64,000 nucleotides of DNA from Streptomyces sp. NBC_01197 (GCF_036010505.1 NZ_CP108569.1:930001-994000), one strand, 5' to 3'; positions 43,035 to 51,478 are shown, counted from the first letter of the stretch. The notes: generated by a model not told the origin, from the sequence alone. Numbers and translations: made by a program.

Positions 43035-43888
43035 CCGCCGTACCGCTGCAGCCGCCGAGGCGGCTCATCGAATTCAGCCTGGACGGGCAGGACACCCGGG
43101 TTCCCGAGGGGTCCACGATTCTGGAGGCGTGCCGGGCGGCGGGAAAGGACATCCCGACGCTCTGCGAGGGCGACACGCTCACCCCGAAGAACGCCTGCCG
43201 GGTCTGTGTGGTGGAGGTCGAGGGCGCCAGGACCCTGGCACCGGCCTGCTCGCGCCGCGCGGAGCCCGGGATGGCGGTACGGACGGACACCGGGCGCGCC
43301 CGGCACAGCCGGAAGACCGTCCTCGAACTGCTGGCCTCGGCGACAGACCTCTCCACCACGCCGCGCGCCGCCGAATGGATCAAGGAGTACGGCGCCGAGC
43401 CGGGACGCTTCGGGGCGGCTGCGGCCCGGCTCAACGAGGAGCCCAAGGTCGACAACGACCTGTACGTCCGCGACTATGACAAATGCATCCAGTGCTACAA
43501 ATGCGTGGACGCCTGTGGTGACCAGTGGCAGAACACGTTCGCGATCTCGGTGGCGGGCCGCGGCTTCGACGCCCGTATCTCCACCGAGCACGACGCACCG
43601 CTCACCGATTCGGCGTGTGTGTACTGCGGCAACTGCATCGAGGTGTGCCCGACCGGGGCGCTCAGTTTCAAGTCGGAGTTCGACATGCGCGAGGCAGGGA
43701 CCTGGGACGAGTCGGCGCAGACGGAGACGACCACGGTCTGCGCCTACTGCGGGGTGGGCTGCAACGTCACCCTCCATGTCCAGGAGAATGAGATCGTCAA
43801 GGTCACCTCGCCGCACGACAACCCGGTGACCCACGGCAACCTGTGCATCAAGGGCCGCTTCGGCTTCCAGCACGTCTCGCAGCACTGA
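43031..43888 (+). CDS. Iron-sulfur subunit: NuoG-like ferredoxin domains plus the formate dehydrogenase Fe4S4 domain
   Basis: A 285-residue electron-transfer protein. A 2Fe-2S domain at the start (CRAAGKDIPTLCEGD, NACRVCVVEV) and two 4Fe-4S clusters (CIQCYKCVDAC and CVYCGNCIEVCP) match the N-terminal region of FdsA/NuoG. The last ~50 residues, VCAYCGVGCNVTLHV to GNLCIKGRFGFQHV, are the Mo/Fe4S4 domain that normally opens the catalytic subunit. Together with the gene at 39152 it makes up one FdsA-type chain in two pieces. The start overlaps the NuoEF stop. Confidence 0.9.
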   Translation: MTAVPLQPPRRLIEFSLDGQDTRVPEGSTILEACRAAGKDIPTLCEGDTLTPKNACRVCVVEVEGARTLAPACSRRAEPGMAVRTDTGRARHSRKTVLELLASATDLSTTPRAAEWIKEYGAEPGRFGAAAARLNEEPKVDNDLYVRDYDKCIQCYKCVDACGDQWQNTFAISVAGRGFDARISTEHDAPLTDSACVYCGNCIEVCPTGALSFKSEFDMREAGTWDESAQTETTTVCAYCGVGCNVTLHVQENEIVKVTSPHDNPVTHGNLCIKGRFGFQHVSQH

Positions 43889-43948
43889 TCGACGCAGTAC
43901 CTGATCGACGCAGTACTTGATCACCGCAGAACTGATCACCGCAGTACC
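43886..43948. repeat. Four 16-bp tandem repeats before fdhD
   Basis: TGATCGACGCAGTACC and variants occupy 43886-43901, 43902-43917, 43918-43932 (15 bp) and 43933-43948, with a decayed fifth copy. The first begins at the stop codon of the iron-sulfur subunit gene. They fill most of the 84-bp gap before fdhD. Confidence 0.85.
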
Positions 43949-43972
43949 GATCGAAGAGTAGGACGGATTCCC

Positions 43973-44812
43973 ATGGGCCGGGTCACCGAACGCCGCCGCA
44001 CCATCCGTATCCGGGACGGAGCGGTCACGACCCGCCCCGACACCCTGGTGGCCGAGGAACCACTGGAGATCCGGCTGAACGGCAAGGCCCTCGCCATCAC
44101 CATGCGCACCCCGGGCGACGACTTCGCCCTGGCCGCCGGCTTCCTGGTCAGCGAGGGCGTGCTCGGTTCGGCGGAGGAGCTCCAGTCGATCGTGTACTGC
44201 GCGGGGGCCACCGCCGACGGCTCGAACACGTACAACGTGGTGGACGTCAGGCTGGCACCGGGGGTCGAGCTTCCCGACATCACGCTGGAACGCAACGTGT
44301 ACACCACCTCGTCGTGCGGGCTCTGCGGCAAGGCCAGCCTGGACGCGGTCCGGACCACCGCGCGCTTCCCGATCGCCGACACTCCCCCGGTCCGGGTGGA
44401 CCCCGATGTGCTCGCCGTCCTCCCCGACCGGCTGCGGGCGGCGCAGCAGGTGTTCGACCGGACCGGGGGTCTGCACGCGGCCGCGCTCTTCACGCCGGAG
44501 GGCGAACTCCTGGACGTACGCGAGGACGTGGGCCGCCACAACGCGGTGGACAAGCTGGTCGGCCGGGCCCTGCAGAACGGCCTGCTCCCGCTCTCACAGG
44601 TTGTTCTCCTGGTCTCCGGCCGCGCCTCCTTCGAACTGGCCCAGAAGGCGGTGATGGCGGGGATCCCGGTCCTCGCCGCCGTGTCCGCGCCGTCCTCGCT
44701 GGCCGTCGACCTGGCTGCCGAGTCCGGCCTGACGCTGGTCGGTTTCCTCCGCGGCTCCTCCATGAACGTGTACGCGGGCGACGAGCGGGTCGCCCTGCAC
44801 TCGGGGGTCTGA
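43973..44812 (+). CDS. fdhD: Formate dehydrogenase accessory sulfurtransferase FdhD
   Basis: A 279-residue FdhD protein, which transfers sulfur from a cysteine desulfurase to the molybdenum cofactor of formate dehydrogenase. The sulfur-carrying loop [13 protein letters not shown] has both cysteines. Other family motifs are [40 protein letters not shown] and [14 protein letters not shown]. It is the last gene of the formate dehydrogenase operon, which supports a functional metal-dependent enzyme. Confidence 0.95.
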   Translation: MGRVTERRRTIRIRDGAVTTRPDTLVAEEPLEIRLNGKALAITMRTPGDDFALAAGFLVSEGVLGSAEELQSIVYCAGATADGSNTYNVVDVRLAPGVELPDITLERNVYTTSSCGLCGKASLDAVRTTARFPIADTPPVRVDPDVLAVLPDRLRAAQQVFDRTGGLHAAALFTPEGELLDVREDVGRHNAVDKLVGRALQNGLLPLSQVVLLVSGRASFELAQKAVMAGIPVLAAVSAPSSLAVDLAAESGLTLVGFLRGSSMNVYAGDERVALHSGV

Positions 44813-44838
44813 CACGCCCCGCGGCACGGGTCGGCGGA

Positions 44839-44872
44839 CCGGCCGGCGGGGAGCGCCCCCTGCGCCGGCCGG
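44839..44872 (+). terminator. Hairpin terminator after fdhD
   Basis: CCGGCCGGCG (44839-44848) pairs perfectly with CGCCGGCCGG (44863-44872), 26 bp after the fdhD stop, and ends the formate dehydrogenase operon. Confidence 0.6.
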
Positions 44873-44959
44873 CCCCGGGCCCGCCCGTCTGCGGCCCCAC
44901 CCCGAAGGGCGGCGGCAACCGCTGTCGCTGTGGCGTCCGGCGGCAGTACGGTCAGGGAC

Positions 44960-45607
44960 ATGACCCGCCAGCCGTCCGCAGCCCAGCGCCGGGCGATCCG
45001 CACCGCCGACGCCGAGTCCGGACTCCTCCAGGGCCCATCGGCGGCCCTGGCCTCGCTGGTCACCCAGGGTCTTGCACTGCGCCACCCACGGCCCCCGCAC
45101 CGGCACTACCTGACGCCGGCCGGACAGCGGATGCGAGAACGCCTGGCCGCCGAGCCGGTCAGGCTGGTCCCGCCGCCGGAGCCGGACCCCGTACCGGTGC
45201 CGGAATCCGGGGCCGGGGAGCCGCCCGGCGTGTTCCACGCCCGCACCGCCACCGGAAGCGCCGGGAGCACGGCAGCGGACCCGGACCCCGTACGGGCGCG
45301 TGAGGTGCGCAGCGCCTGGGCCGGTCTGATCGAGATGCGCCGGGTCACCAACCCCGACCGCTCGGTGGAGCGGCCGTGCGACTGGGAGCGTACGCATCTG
45401 ACGCAGGCCGCCGCCCTCGCCCTTGAGGCGGGCTGCTGCCGGGGCTATCTGGTGAGCGAGTCGGCGCAGCCCCAGGCGGTACGGGTGGACGGTCCGGACT
45501 CCCGGACGTACGCGGAGACACTGGAGCGTGCCGGCTGGCAGACCTCGGCGCATGCGGACCGGCGGGCGGGCGCGGCCTATCTGCTGGCCTCGCCCCGACG
45601 GGTCTGA
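44960..45607 (+). CDS. Uncharacterised protein with N-terminal winged-helix-like region
   Basis: A 215-residue protein I do not recognise. The N-terminal ~60 residues (AESGLLQGPSAALASLVTQG, LTPAGQRMRERL) look like part of a winged helix. A Pro-rich linker leads to a C-terminal domain containing RPCDWERTHLTQAAALALEAG. No membrane segment is seen. The ATG at 44960 follows a weak AGGGA. After the gene, three ~17-bp copies of a CCCGYCTGACCG-like word fill the gap to the converging MarR gene. Confidence 0.6.
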   Translation: MTRQPSAAQRRAIRTADAESGLLQGPSAALASLVTQGLALRHPRPPHRHYLTPAGQRMRERLAAEPVRLVPPPEPDPVPVPESGAGEPPGVFHARTATGSAGSTAADPDPVRAREVRSAWAGLIEMRRVTNPDRSVERPCDWERTHLTQAAALALEAGCCRGYLVSESAQPQAVRVDGPDSRTYAETLERAGWQTSAHADRRAGAAYLLASPRRV

Positions 45608-45646
45608 CCGCGGCCCGCCTGACCGAGGCCCGTCTGACCGCCCGGG

Positions 45647-46114
45647 TCATCTCTCCTTGCTGTCCGAGCCGTCGGCCGCGTGCACGATCCGGGTGAGCAG
45701 TGCGGTGAGCTGGGCCCGTTCGGCGGGATCGAGCGGGGCGAGCAGTTCGTCGTTGGCGGCGTCGCCCAGCTCCTCCAGGCGGCGCAGCGCGGTACGCCCC
45801 GACGGCGAGACGGCGATCGCGTTCTTCCGCCGGTCCGCGGGGTCGGCCGTCCGGGTGACGAGGCCCTTGGCCTGGAGTTCGTTGAGCACGGTGACCATGT
45901 CCTTGGGGTCGATGCGCACCGTGCGGCCCAGCTCCGCCTGGGACACGGGTCCGAGCGCGGTGACTGCGGTCAGCACCACGTGGTGCGGCAGCCGCATCCC
46001 CTCCCCCGCGAACGAGTCGGCGAGCAGCCGGTGTCCGCGGGCCGCTGCCCGGCCGAGCAGCCAGCTGGGCAGAGCGGTGATCCGGGCGAGCGCGGGCGGG
46101 GTGTCGGGAGTCAT
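45647..46114 (-). CDS. MarR-family regulator of the quinone oxidoreductase gene
   Basis: A 155-residue MarR repressor: winged helix LGPVSQAELGRTVRIDPKDM, wing RTADPADRRKNAIAVS. It is divergent from the oxidoreductase gene and two palindromes lie between them, a normal arrangement for a MarR sensor of reactive electrophiles or phenolics. There is no ribosome site before the ATG; a TACGGT box 6 bases upstream suggests a leaderless mRNA. Confidence 0.88.
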   Translation of the reverse strand: MTPDTPPALARITALPSWLLGRAAARGHRLLADSFAGEGMRLPHHVVLTAVTALGPVSQAELGRTVRIDPKDMVTVLNELQAKGLVTRTADPADRRKNAIAVSPSGRTALRRLEELGDAANDELLAPLDPAERAQLTALLTRIVHAADGSDSKER

Positions 46115-46120
46115 GAGGAA

Positions 46121-46126
46121 ACCGTA
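46121..46126 (-). promoter_or_regulatory. Putative -10 box for a leaderless marR mRNA
   Basis: TACGGT on the reverse strand ends 6 bases before the ATG at 46114. Confidence 0.4.
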
Positions 46127-46136
46127 GCGCGAAAAC

Positions 46137-46183
46137 CATTGGTGCACCCAATGAAACTCAGGATACCGTTGGGGCAACCAACG
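46137..46183. promoter_or_regulatory. Pair of MarR operators
   Basis: Two perfect 6-bp-arm palindromes with 5-bp spacers: CATTGGTGCACCCAATG (46137-46153) and CGTTGGGGCAACCAACG (46167-46183). Their centres are 30 bp apart, about three helical turns, in the gap between divergent marR and oxidoreductase genes. Confidence 0.75.
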
Positions 46184-46206
46184 ACAAAGACATCTGGAGG
46201 GCATGT

Positions 46207-47133
46207 ATGCGCCGCGTTCGGTATGACAGGAATGGCGGGCCCGACGTCCTGTACGTGGAGGACGTCCCCGCCCCCGAACCGGGGCCCGGCGAACTCCTGG
46301 TGCGCTCGGAGGCGATCGGGGTGACCCTGCCGGCCGTACGGAAAGTGCGCGAGGGCAGCGAACCCGCGCCTCTGGGCGGGGAGATCGCGGGCACGATCGT
46401 CGCAGTGGGGGCCGGGGTCGGAGGTTTCGCGACCGGCGACCGGGTGACCGGCCTCTGCTTCGCCGGCTCCTACGCGGACCTCGCCGTCCTGGCGGAGCCG
46501 TTCGCCACCAGGATCCCGGCGCACGCGAGCGCGGTGGAGGCCGTGGCCCTGGTGCGCAGCGGGCTGGTGGCGCGGGGCGCGCTGGACGCCGCCCGGCCCC
46601 GCACCGGCGAATCGGTGCTGGTGACGGCCGCCGCCGGCGGCGTCGGCCATCTGGCGCTCCAGCTCGCCCGGCTGGACGGCGCCGCACGGGTGGTCGCCGC
46701 CGTCGGATCGTCGGAGAAGTCGGAGTTCCTGCGAGGCCTCGGCGCCGACGCGGTGGTGACGTACGACGACCCGGACTGGGGCGAGCCGGTGGACGTCGTC
46801 GTGGACGGGGCAGGCGGAGCGCTGCTCACCCCCGCGGTCGCGGCCCTCGCACCGAACGGACGGCTGGTCGCGTTCAGTTCGGGTGGCGGCACCCTTCAGG
46901 CGTACGACCTGCTGACCGGCGCCAAATCGGTCATCGGGTTCCAGATGGCGCTCATCGCCAGGAACAGGCCCGAGCTGTACGCGAGGTGGTGCGCCGAACT
47001 GTGGGAGCTGCACCGCACCGGGGTGCTGCGGGCCGCCGTGCACGCCGAGGTCCCGCTCGAAGAGGCCGCGCGGGCCCACCGGTTCGTCGAATCCCGTGCC
47101 AACCTCGGCAAGGTGGTGCTGGTCACGTCATAA
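46207..47133 (+). CDS. Zinc-independent quinone oxidoreductase (MDR family)
   Basis: A 308-residue medium-chain reductase of the quinone oxidoreductase type. It has the usual start MRRVRYDRNGGPDVLYVEDV, an N-terminal catalytic fold without the zinc ligands, and the NADPH-binding AAAGGVGHLALQLARLDGA. It would reduce quinones or enones with NADPH. Control by the divergent MarR is likely. The ATG at 46207 follows TGGAGG. The end overlaps the convergent transporter gene by 11 bp. Confidence 0.88.
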   Translation: MRRVRYDRNGGPDVLYVEDVPAPEPGPGELLVRSEAIGVTLPAVRKVREGSEPAPLGGEIAGTIVAVGAGVGGFATGDRVTGLCFAGSYADLAVLAEPFATRIPAHASAVEAVALVRSGLVARGALDAARPRTGESVLVTAAAGGVGHLALQLARLDGAARVVAAVGSSEKSEFLRGLGADAVVTYDDPDWGEPVDVVVDGAGGALLTPAVAALAPNGRLVAFSSGGGTLQAYDLLTGAKSVIGFQMALIARNRPELYARWCAELWELHRTGVLRAAVHAEVPLEEAARAHRFVESRANLGKVVLVTS

Positions 47134-48145
47134 CGGCCTCGGTGGATGCGGCCCGCTCCACCTCTTCGGGCAGCGGGTCGCGCGAGCGGCGCTTGGCGAT
47201 CACCGCGCAGACCATCAGCTGCATCTGGTGGAAGAGCATCAGCGGCAGCACCGCCAGCGATGCCTGCGCGCCGAACAGCACGCTCGCCATGGGCAGTCCA
47301 GCCGCCAGGCTCTTCTTCGACCCGGCGAACTGGATGGCGATCCGGTCACCGCGGGCGAAGCCGAGCCGCTTGGCCCCGTACCAGCTCAAGGCCAGCATGA
47401 CGGCGAGCAGCACTGCCTCGGCCCCGAGCAGACCCAGCAGCCGGACGAAGCTCACCTGGTGCCAGACCCCGCGCACCATGCCCTCGCTGAACGCCGCGTA
47501 GACGACCAGCAGGATCGAGCCCCGGTCGACATAGCCGAGGACCTTCTTGTGACGTACCAGGAAACCGCCCACCCAGCGGCGCAGCAACTGCCCCGCCACG
47601 AACGGCACCAGCAGCTGCAGCACGATCTTCAGCAGGGAGTCCGTGGAGAAACCGCCCCCGCCACCGCCCAGGACCAGCGCCGCGAGCACCGGGGTCACCA
47701 CGATGCCGGCGAGTGAGGAGAAGGAGCCGGCGCAGATCGCCGCGGGCACATTGCCGCGGGCGATCGAGGTGAAGGCGATCGACGACTGGATGGTCGACGG
47801 CACCAGGCAGAGGAAGAGCAGTCCGTTGTAGAGCTGCGGTGTCAGTACGAAAGGCACGAGCCCCTTCGCCGCGAGACCGAGCAGCGGGAACGCGACAAAG
47901 GTGCAGGCCAGGACCGTGAGATGGAGCCGCCAGTGCTTCAGTCCCTCGACCGCCTCGGCCGTGGAGAGCCGGGCGCCGTAGAGGAAGAAGAGCAGGGCCA
48001 CCGCTCCGGTCGACGCTCCCCCGGCCACATCGGCCGCCGCACCACGGGCCGGCAGCAGCGCCGCCACCGCGACGGTGCCGATCAGAGCCAGGATGTACGG
48101 ATCGATCGGCAGCCAGGACGGGAACTGCATCTTGCGGCGGCTCAT
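47123..48145 (-). CDS. Bile acid:sodium symporter family (BASS) transporter
   Basis: A 340-residue membrane protein with about ten spans. Family marks are FFLYGARLSTAEAVEGLKHWRL, CLVPSTIQSSIAFTSIARGN and FAGSKKSLAAGLPMASVLFG. These proteins usually move organic anions; the substrate is unknown here. The ATG at 48145 has GGAG 5 bases upstream and is preferred over an upstream ATG at 48205. It is divergent from a LysR regulator. Confidence 0.88.
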   Translation of the reverse strand: MSRRKMQFPSWLPIDPYILALIGTVAVAALLPARGAAADVAGGASTGAVALLFFLYGARLSTAEAVEGLKHWRLHLTVLACTFVAFPLLGLAAKGLVPFVLTPQLYNGLLFLCLVPSTIQSSIAFTSIARGNVPAAICAGSFSSLAGIVVTPVLAALVLGGGGGGFSTDSLLKIVLQLLVPFVAGQLLRRWVGGFLVRHKKVLGYVDRGSILLVVYAAFSEGMVRGVWHQVSFVRLLGLLGAEAVLLAVMLALSWYGAKRLGFARGDRIAIQFAGSKKSLAAGLPMASVLFGAQASLAVLPLMLFHQMQLMVCAVIAKRRSRDPLPEEVERAASTEAVMT

Positions 48146-48263
48146 GTTCTCCACTTGCTCTCGGAGGTCGGAGGGTGCCCTCCCCATCGTCCACGCCATA
48201 TCCATGATCGGGAATCCTGCATACCACTCTGACTGAGATCACGATGCGCGATAACCTCGAAGC

Positions 48264-49130
48264 ATGTACGACCCCGCGCAGCTGCGCACGTTCCTCACCG
48301 TGTCGCAGACCCTGAGCTTCACCCGGGCCGCTCACCGCCTGGGGCTGCGCCAGTCGACGGTGAGCCAGCATGTGCGCCGGCTGGAGGACGCGACGGGCCG
48401 GTTGCTCTTCACCCGGGACACCCACAGCGTGGAGCTGACCGAGGACGGCGAGGCGATGCTCGGCTTCGCCCGGACGATCCTCCAGGGGCACGAGCGGGCG
48501 GCGGCGTTCTTCGCGGGCACCCGGCCGCGCGGCAGGCTGCGCTTCGGCGCGTCGGAGGACTTCGTGCTGACCCGGCTGCCCGAGATCCTGGAGTCGTTCC
48601 GTACCGAGCACCCCGAGGTCGATCTGGAGCTCACCGTCGGCCTCTCCGGCATCCTGCACGAGCAGCTGGCGGCGGGCGCGCTCGACCTGGTGCTCGCCAA
48701 GCGGCGCAACGGGCACAGCCACGGCGAACTGGTCTGGCGTTCCGCACTCACCTGGATCGGCGCCCCTCGACTGCGCATCGACCCCGACCGCCCGCTCCCG
48801 CTGATCCTCTTCCCGCCGCCCGGCATCACCCGCGCCCGCGCGCTGGAGGTGCTGGAGGAGGACGGCCGCGCCTGGCGCATCGCCTGTACCAGCAGCAGCC
48901 TCAGCGGACTGATCGCGGCGGCCCGCGCGGGCCTCGGCATCATGGCGCACACCCGCGGCCTGATCCCGCCCGGCCTCACCCAGGTCCCGGCCCGGGCCGG
49001 GCTGCCCGACCTCGGGGAGGTGGAATTCGTCCTGCTGCACGGCCGGGCGGGCGGCAGCACCCAGGAGGCCGCCGACGCACTGGCGTCGGCGATCCTGACG
49101 GGCGCCGACCGGCTGCACCACCAGGCCTAG
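48264..49130 (+). CDS. LysR-family transcriptional regulator
   Basis: A 288-residue LysR protein. The N-terminal helix-turn-helix (LRTFLTVSQTLSFTRAAHRL, QSTVSQHVRRLE) is followed by a substrate-binding domain (RGRLRFGASEDFVLTRLPEI). It is divergent from the BASS transporter, the usual layout for a LysR target. A remnant of a different gene follows directly after its stop codon. Confidence 0.9.
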   Translation: MYDPAQLRTFLTVSQTLSFTRAAHRLGLRQSTVSQHVRRLEDATGRLLFTRDTHSVELTEDGEAMLGFARTILQGHERAAAFFAGTRPRGRLRFGASEDFVLTRLPEILESFRTEHPEVDLELTVGLSGILHEQLAAGALDLVLAKRRNGHSHGELVWRSALTWIGAPRLRIDPDRPLPLILFPPPGITRARALEVLEEDGRAWRIACTSSSLSGLIAAARAGLGIMAHTRGLIPPGLTQVPARAGLPDLGEVEFVLLHGRAGGSTQEAADALASAILTGADRLHHQA

Positions 49131-49137
49131 CGGCCAG

Positions 49138-49250
49138 GCCACGCTGGACGCGGGGTCGGACTGGACCGGCCTGTCGGCCGGTCTTGTGCTGGCCGGAATC
49201 GGGGTCGGACCGGTGTCGCCCGGGCTCGCCGGGGCGGCGCTCGCCTCGGA
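49138..49250 (+). pseudogene. Fragment of a drug-efflux MFS transporter (DHA2 type)
   Basis: Just after the LysR stop codon the forward strand reads SDWTGLSAGLVLAGIGVGPV then SPGLAGAALAS, closely matching one transmembrane segment and loop of DHA2-type transporters. Third positions are mostly G/C. There is no start, the frame loses meaning at about 49250 and a hairpin follows. It is a short internal relic. Confidence 0.5.
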
Positions 49251-49263
49251 GACAGCACACGGA

Positions 49264-49308
49264 AACTCGGAGGGTGCCCGAACGAGCCGTTCGGGCACCC
49301 TCCGAGTT
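49264..49308. terminator. Perfect 20-bp hairpin
   Basis: AACTCGGAGGGTGCCCGAAC (49264-49283) and its exact complement (49289-49308) are separated by 5 bases. It probably terminates transcription from the LysR gene. Confidence 0.75.
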
Positions 49309-49322
49309 CTCACCCCGACCCC

Positions 49323-49354
49323 CTGTGATGCCAGCGATCACAGAGGGATCACAG
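49323..49354. promoter_or_regulatory. CTGTGAT / ATCACAG repeats upstream of the acyl-CoA ligase gene
   Basis: CTGTGAT (49323-49329) and ATCACAG (49337-49343) form an inverted repeat; a second ATCACAG (49348-49354) follows 11 bp later, one helical turn. The region 49355-49655 has no gene. It may be a binding site for an unidentified regulator. Confidence 0.35.
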
Positions 49355-49655
49355 GGACGTCACGGGAAGCTGCCGCCGACGGAACGTCCGGTCCACACGA
49401 CCTCCGCAGGTCACAGGGGTTGGGCGGCCTCCGTGCCTTCTCCGTACAGATTCGGTGGAGATTCCACCTCGCGGAACTTACCGTTCGGTCAGGAACGCGC
49501 CCAACCCTTCCCCATGTGGGTACATTTCACCTGCCGGGCCCCTGCGTAGCCTCGCGATATCCCCACATTCCGGTCGCCGGGCCCCCCTCCCGCCGGATCT
49601 CGCGTTGGGGTAGCGTCACGGCGCTGTGCGGAGCGTCACATAGGAGCAGGTCATT

Positions 49656-51476
49656 TTGCGCGAGTTCACTGTCCCACCCATAGTGACGGCGCCCCAGGTC
49701 GGCGGACTGGCGGACGTCGTGTTCGAGCACGCCGACGACGATCCTCACCGGTCTGCCCTCGGCCGGAAGGAGAACGGGCGCTGGTACGACATGTCGTCCG
49801 GCGAGTTCCGCGACCAGGTGCTCGCGCTCGCCAAGGGGCTGCTCGCCGACGGAGTGCGGTTCGGCGACCGTGTCGCGATCATGTGCCGGACCCGCTACGA
49901 GTGGACGCTCTTCGACTTCGCCCTCTGGGCCGTCGGCGCCCAGCCGGTGCCCATCTACCCGACCTCGTCCGCCGAGCAGGTCTTCTGGATGCTGTACGAC
50001 TCCGAGGTCAGCGCGTGCATGGTCGAGCACGAGGACCACGCCATGACCATCGGCTCGGTGATCGACCGGCTGCCCGCTCTGCGCAGGCTCTGGCAGCTGG
50101 ACGCGGGCGCACTGGACGAACTCCTCGCAGCGGGCGTCGGCCTCGACGACGAGGTGGTGCACCGCCACCGGCGGGCCGTGACCCCGGAGTCCGTCGCCAC
50201 CGTCATCTACACCTCGGGCACCACGGGCCGCCCCAAGGGCTGCGTGATCACCCACGCCAATCTGATGTTCGAGGCGGACACCATGGTCGCCCGCTGGGAG
50301 CCGGTGTTCCGCTCCAAGCGCGGCGAGACCTCGTCCACCCTGCTCTTCCTGCCGCTGGCCCATGTCTTCGGCAGGATGGTCGAGGTCGCCGCCATACGCG
50401 GCCGGGTCAAGCTGGGCCACCAGCCCGAACTGGCGGCCCGCGCGCTGCTGCCCGATCTCGCCGCCTTCCGGCCGACGTTCATCCTCGCCGTGCCCTACAT
50501 CTTCGAGAAGGTGTTCAACGCCGCGCGCCGCAAGGCCGAGACCGAGGGGAAGGCGGGCCCCTTCGACAAGGCCGTCGAGGTGGCGGTGCGCTACGCGGAG
50601 GCCATGGAGCACAAGGCGTTCGGGCTTGGCCCCGGCCCCTCGGCGAGCCTGCGGATGCAGCACCAGTTCTTCGAGAAGGTCGTCTACGCGAAGGTGCGCG
50701 CGGCGATGGGCGGCCGGGTGCGGCACGCGATGTCCGGCGGCTCGGGGATGGACCGGCGGCTCGGACTGTTCTACGAGGGCGCCGGTGTCTCGATCTACGA
50801 GGGGTACGGGCTCACCGAGTCGTCGGCGGCGGCCACCGCCAACCCGCCGGAGCGCACCCGCTACGGCACGGTCGGCCAGCCGATCCCGGGCTCCACCGTG
50901 TACATCGCCGACGACGGCGAGGTGTGGGTGCGCGGCCGGAACGTGTTCGCCGGGTACCTCAACTCCCCCAAGGCAACCGACGGCGTACTCCACGACGGCT
51001 GGCTCTCCACCGGCGACCTGGGCTCGCTGGACGACGACGGTTATCTCACGATCACCGGCCGCAAGAAGGAGATCCTGGTGACCTCCGGCGGCAAGAGCGT
51101 GTCGCCTGCCGGACTCGAGGAGCGGGTACGGGGCCATCCTCTGATCGCGCAGTGCCTGGTCGTGGGCAACGACCGGCCGTACATCGCCGCGCTCGTCACG
51201 CTCGACCAGGAGGCGGTCGCCCACTGGCTCTCCCTGCACGGCAAACCGCCGATGACCCCGGCCGCCCTGGTACGTGATCCGGAGTTGGAGACCGAGGTCA
51301 GACGCTCCGTGGTGGCGGCGAACACCCTGGTCTCGCAGGCCGAGTCAATCAGGACGTTCCGGATCCTCGCCCATCAGTTCTCCGAGGAGCACGGCCTGCT
51401 CACGCCGTCGCTGAAACTCAAGCGCAAGGCGATCGAGACGGCGTACAGCGAAGAGGTCGAGGCGCTCTACCGCTGA
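49656..51476 (+). CDS. Long-chain fatty acyl-CoA ligase (FadD15-like)
   Basis: A 606-residue adenylate-forming enzyme activating fatty acids to CoA esters. The AMP signature YTSGTTGRPKGCVITHAN is at ~188-205. Further motifs are LPLAHVFGRM, YGLTESSAA, GWLSTGDLG and ITGRKKEILVTSGGKSVSP. It matches the long-chain AMP-dependent ligases widespread in actinobacteria. The TTG at 49656 has AGGAG 9 bases upstream. It is monocistronic and followed by a strong hairpin. Confidence 0.9.
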   Translation: MREFTVPPIVTAPQVGGLADVVFEHADDDPHRSALGRKENGRWYDMSSGEFRDQVLALAKGLLADGVRFGDRVAIMCRTRYEWTLFDFALWAVGAQPVPIYPTSSAEQVFWMLYDSEVSACMVEHEDHAMTIGSVIDRLPALRRLWQLDAGALDELLAAGVGLDDEVVHRHRRAVTPESVATVIYTSGTTGRPKGCVITHANLMFEADTMVARWEPVFRSKRGETSSTLLFLPLAHVFGRMVEVAAIRGRVKLGHQPELAARALLPDLAAFRPTFILAVPYIFEKVFNAARRKAETEGKAGPFDKAVEVAVRYAEAMEHKAFGLGPGPSASLRMQHQFFEKVVYAKVRAAMGGRVRHAMSGGSGMDRRLGLFYEGAGVSIYEGYGLTESSAAATANPPERTRYGTVGQPIPGSTVYIADDGEVWVRGRNVFAGYLNSPKATDGVLHDGWLSTGDLGSLDDDGYLTITGRKKEILVTSGGKSVSPAGLEERVRGHPLIAQCLVVGNDRPYIAALVTLDQEAVAHWLSLHGKPPMTPAALVRDPELETEVRRSVVAANTLVSQAESIRTFRILAHQFSEEHGLLTPSLKLKRKAIETAYSEEVEALYR

Positions 51477-51478
51477 GG

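Noticed and set aside
45608..45646. Short CTGACCG repeats as a regulatory array
   Set aside because: Three loose copies between convergent gene ends, in a place without promoters; noted only as minor repeats.
49323..49343. CRP-type binding site
   Set aside because: The half-sites resemble TGTGA/TCACA but the gap is 9 bases instead of 6.
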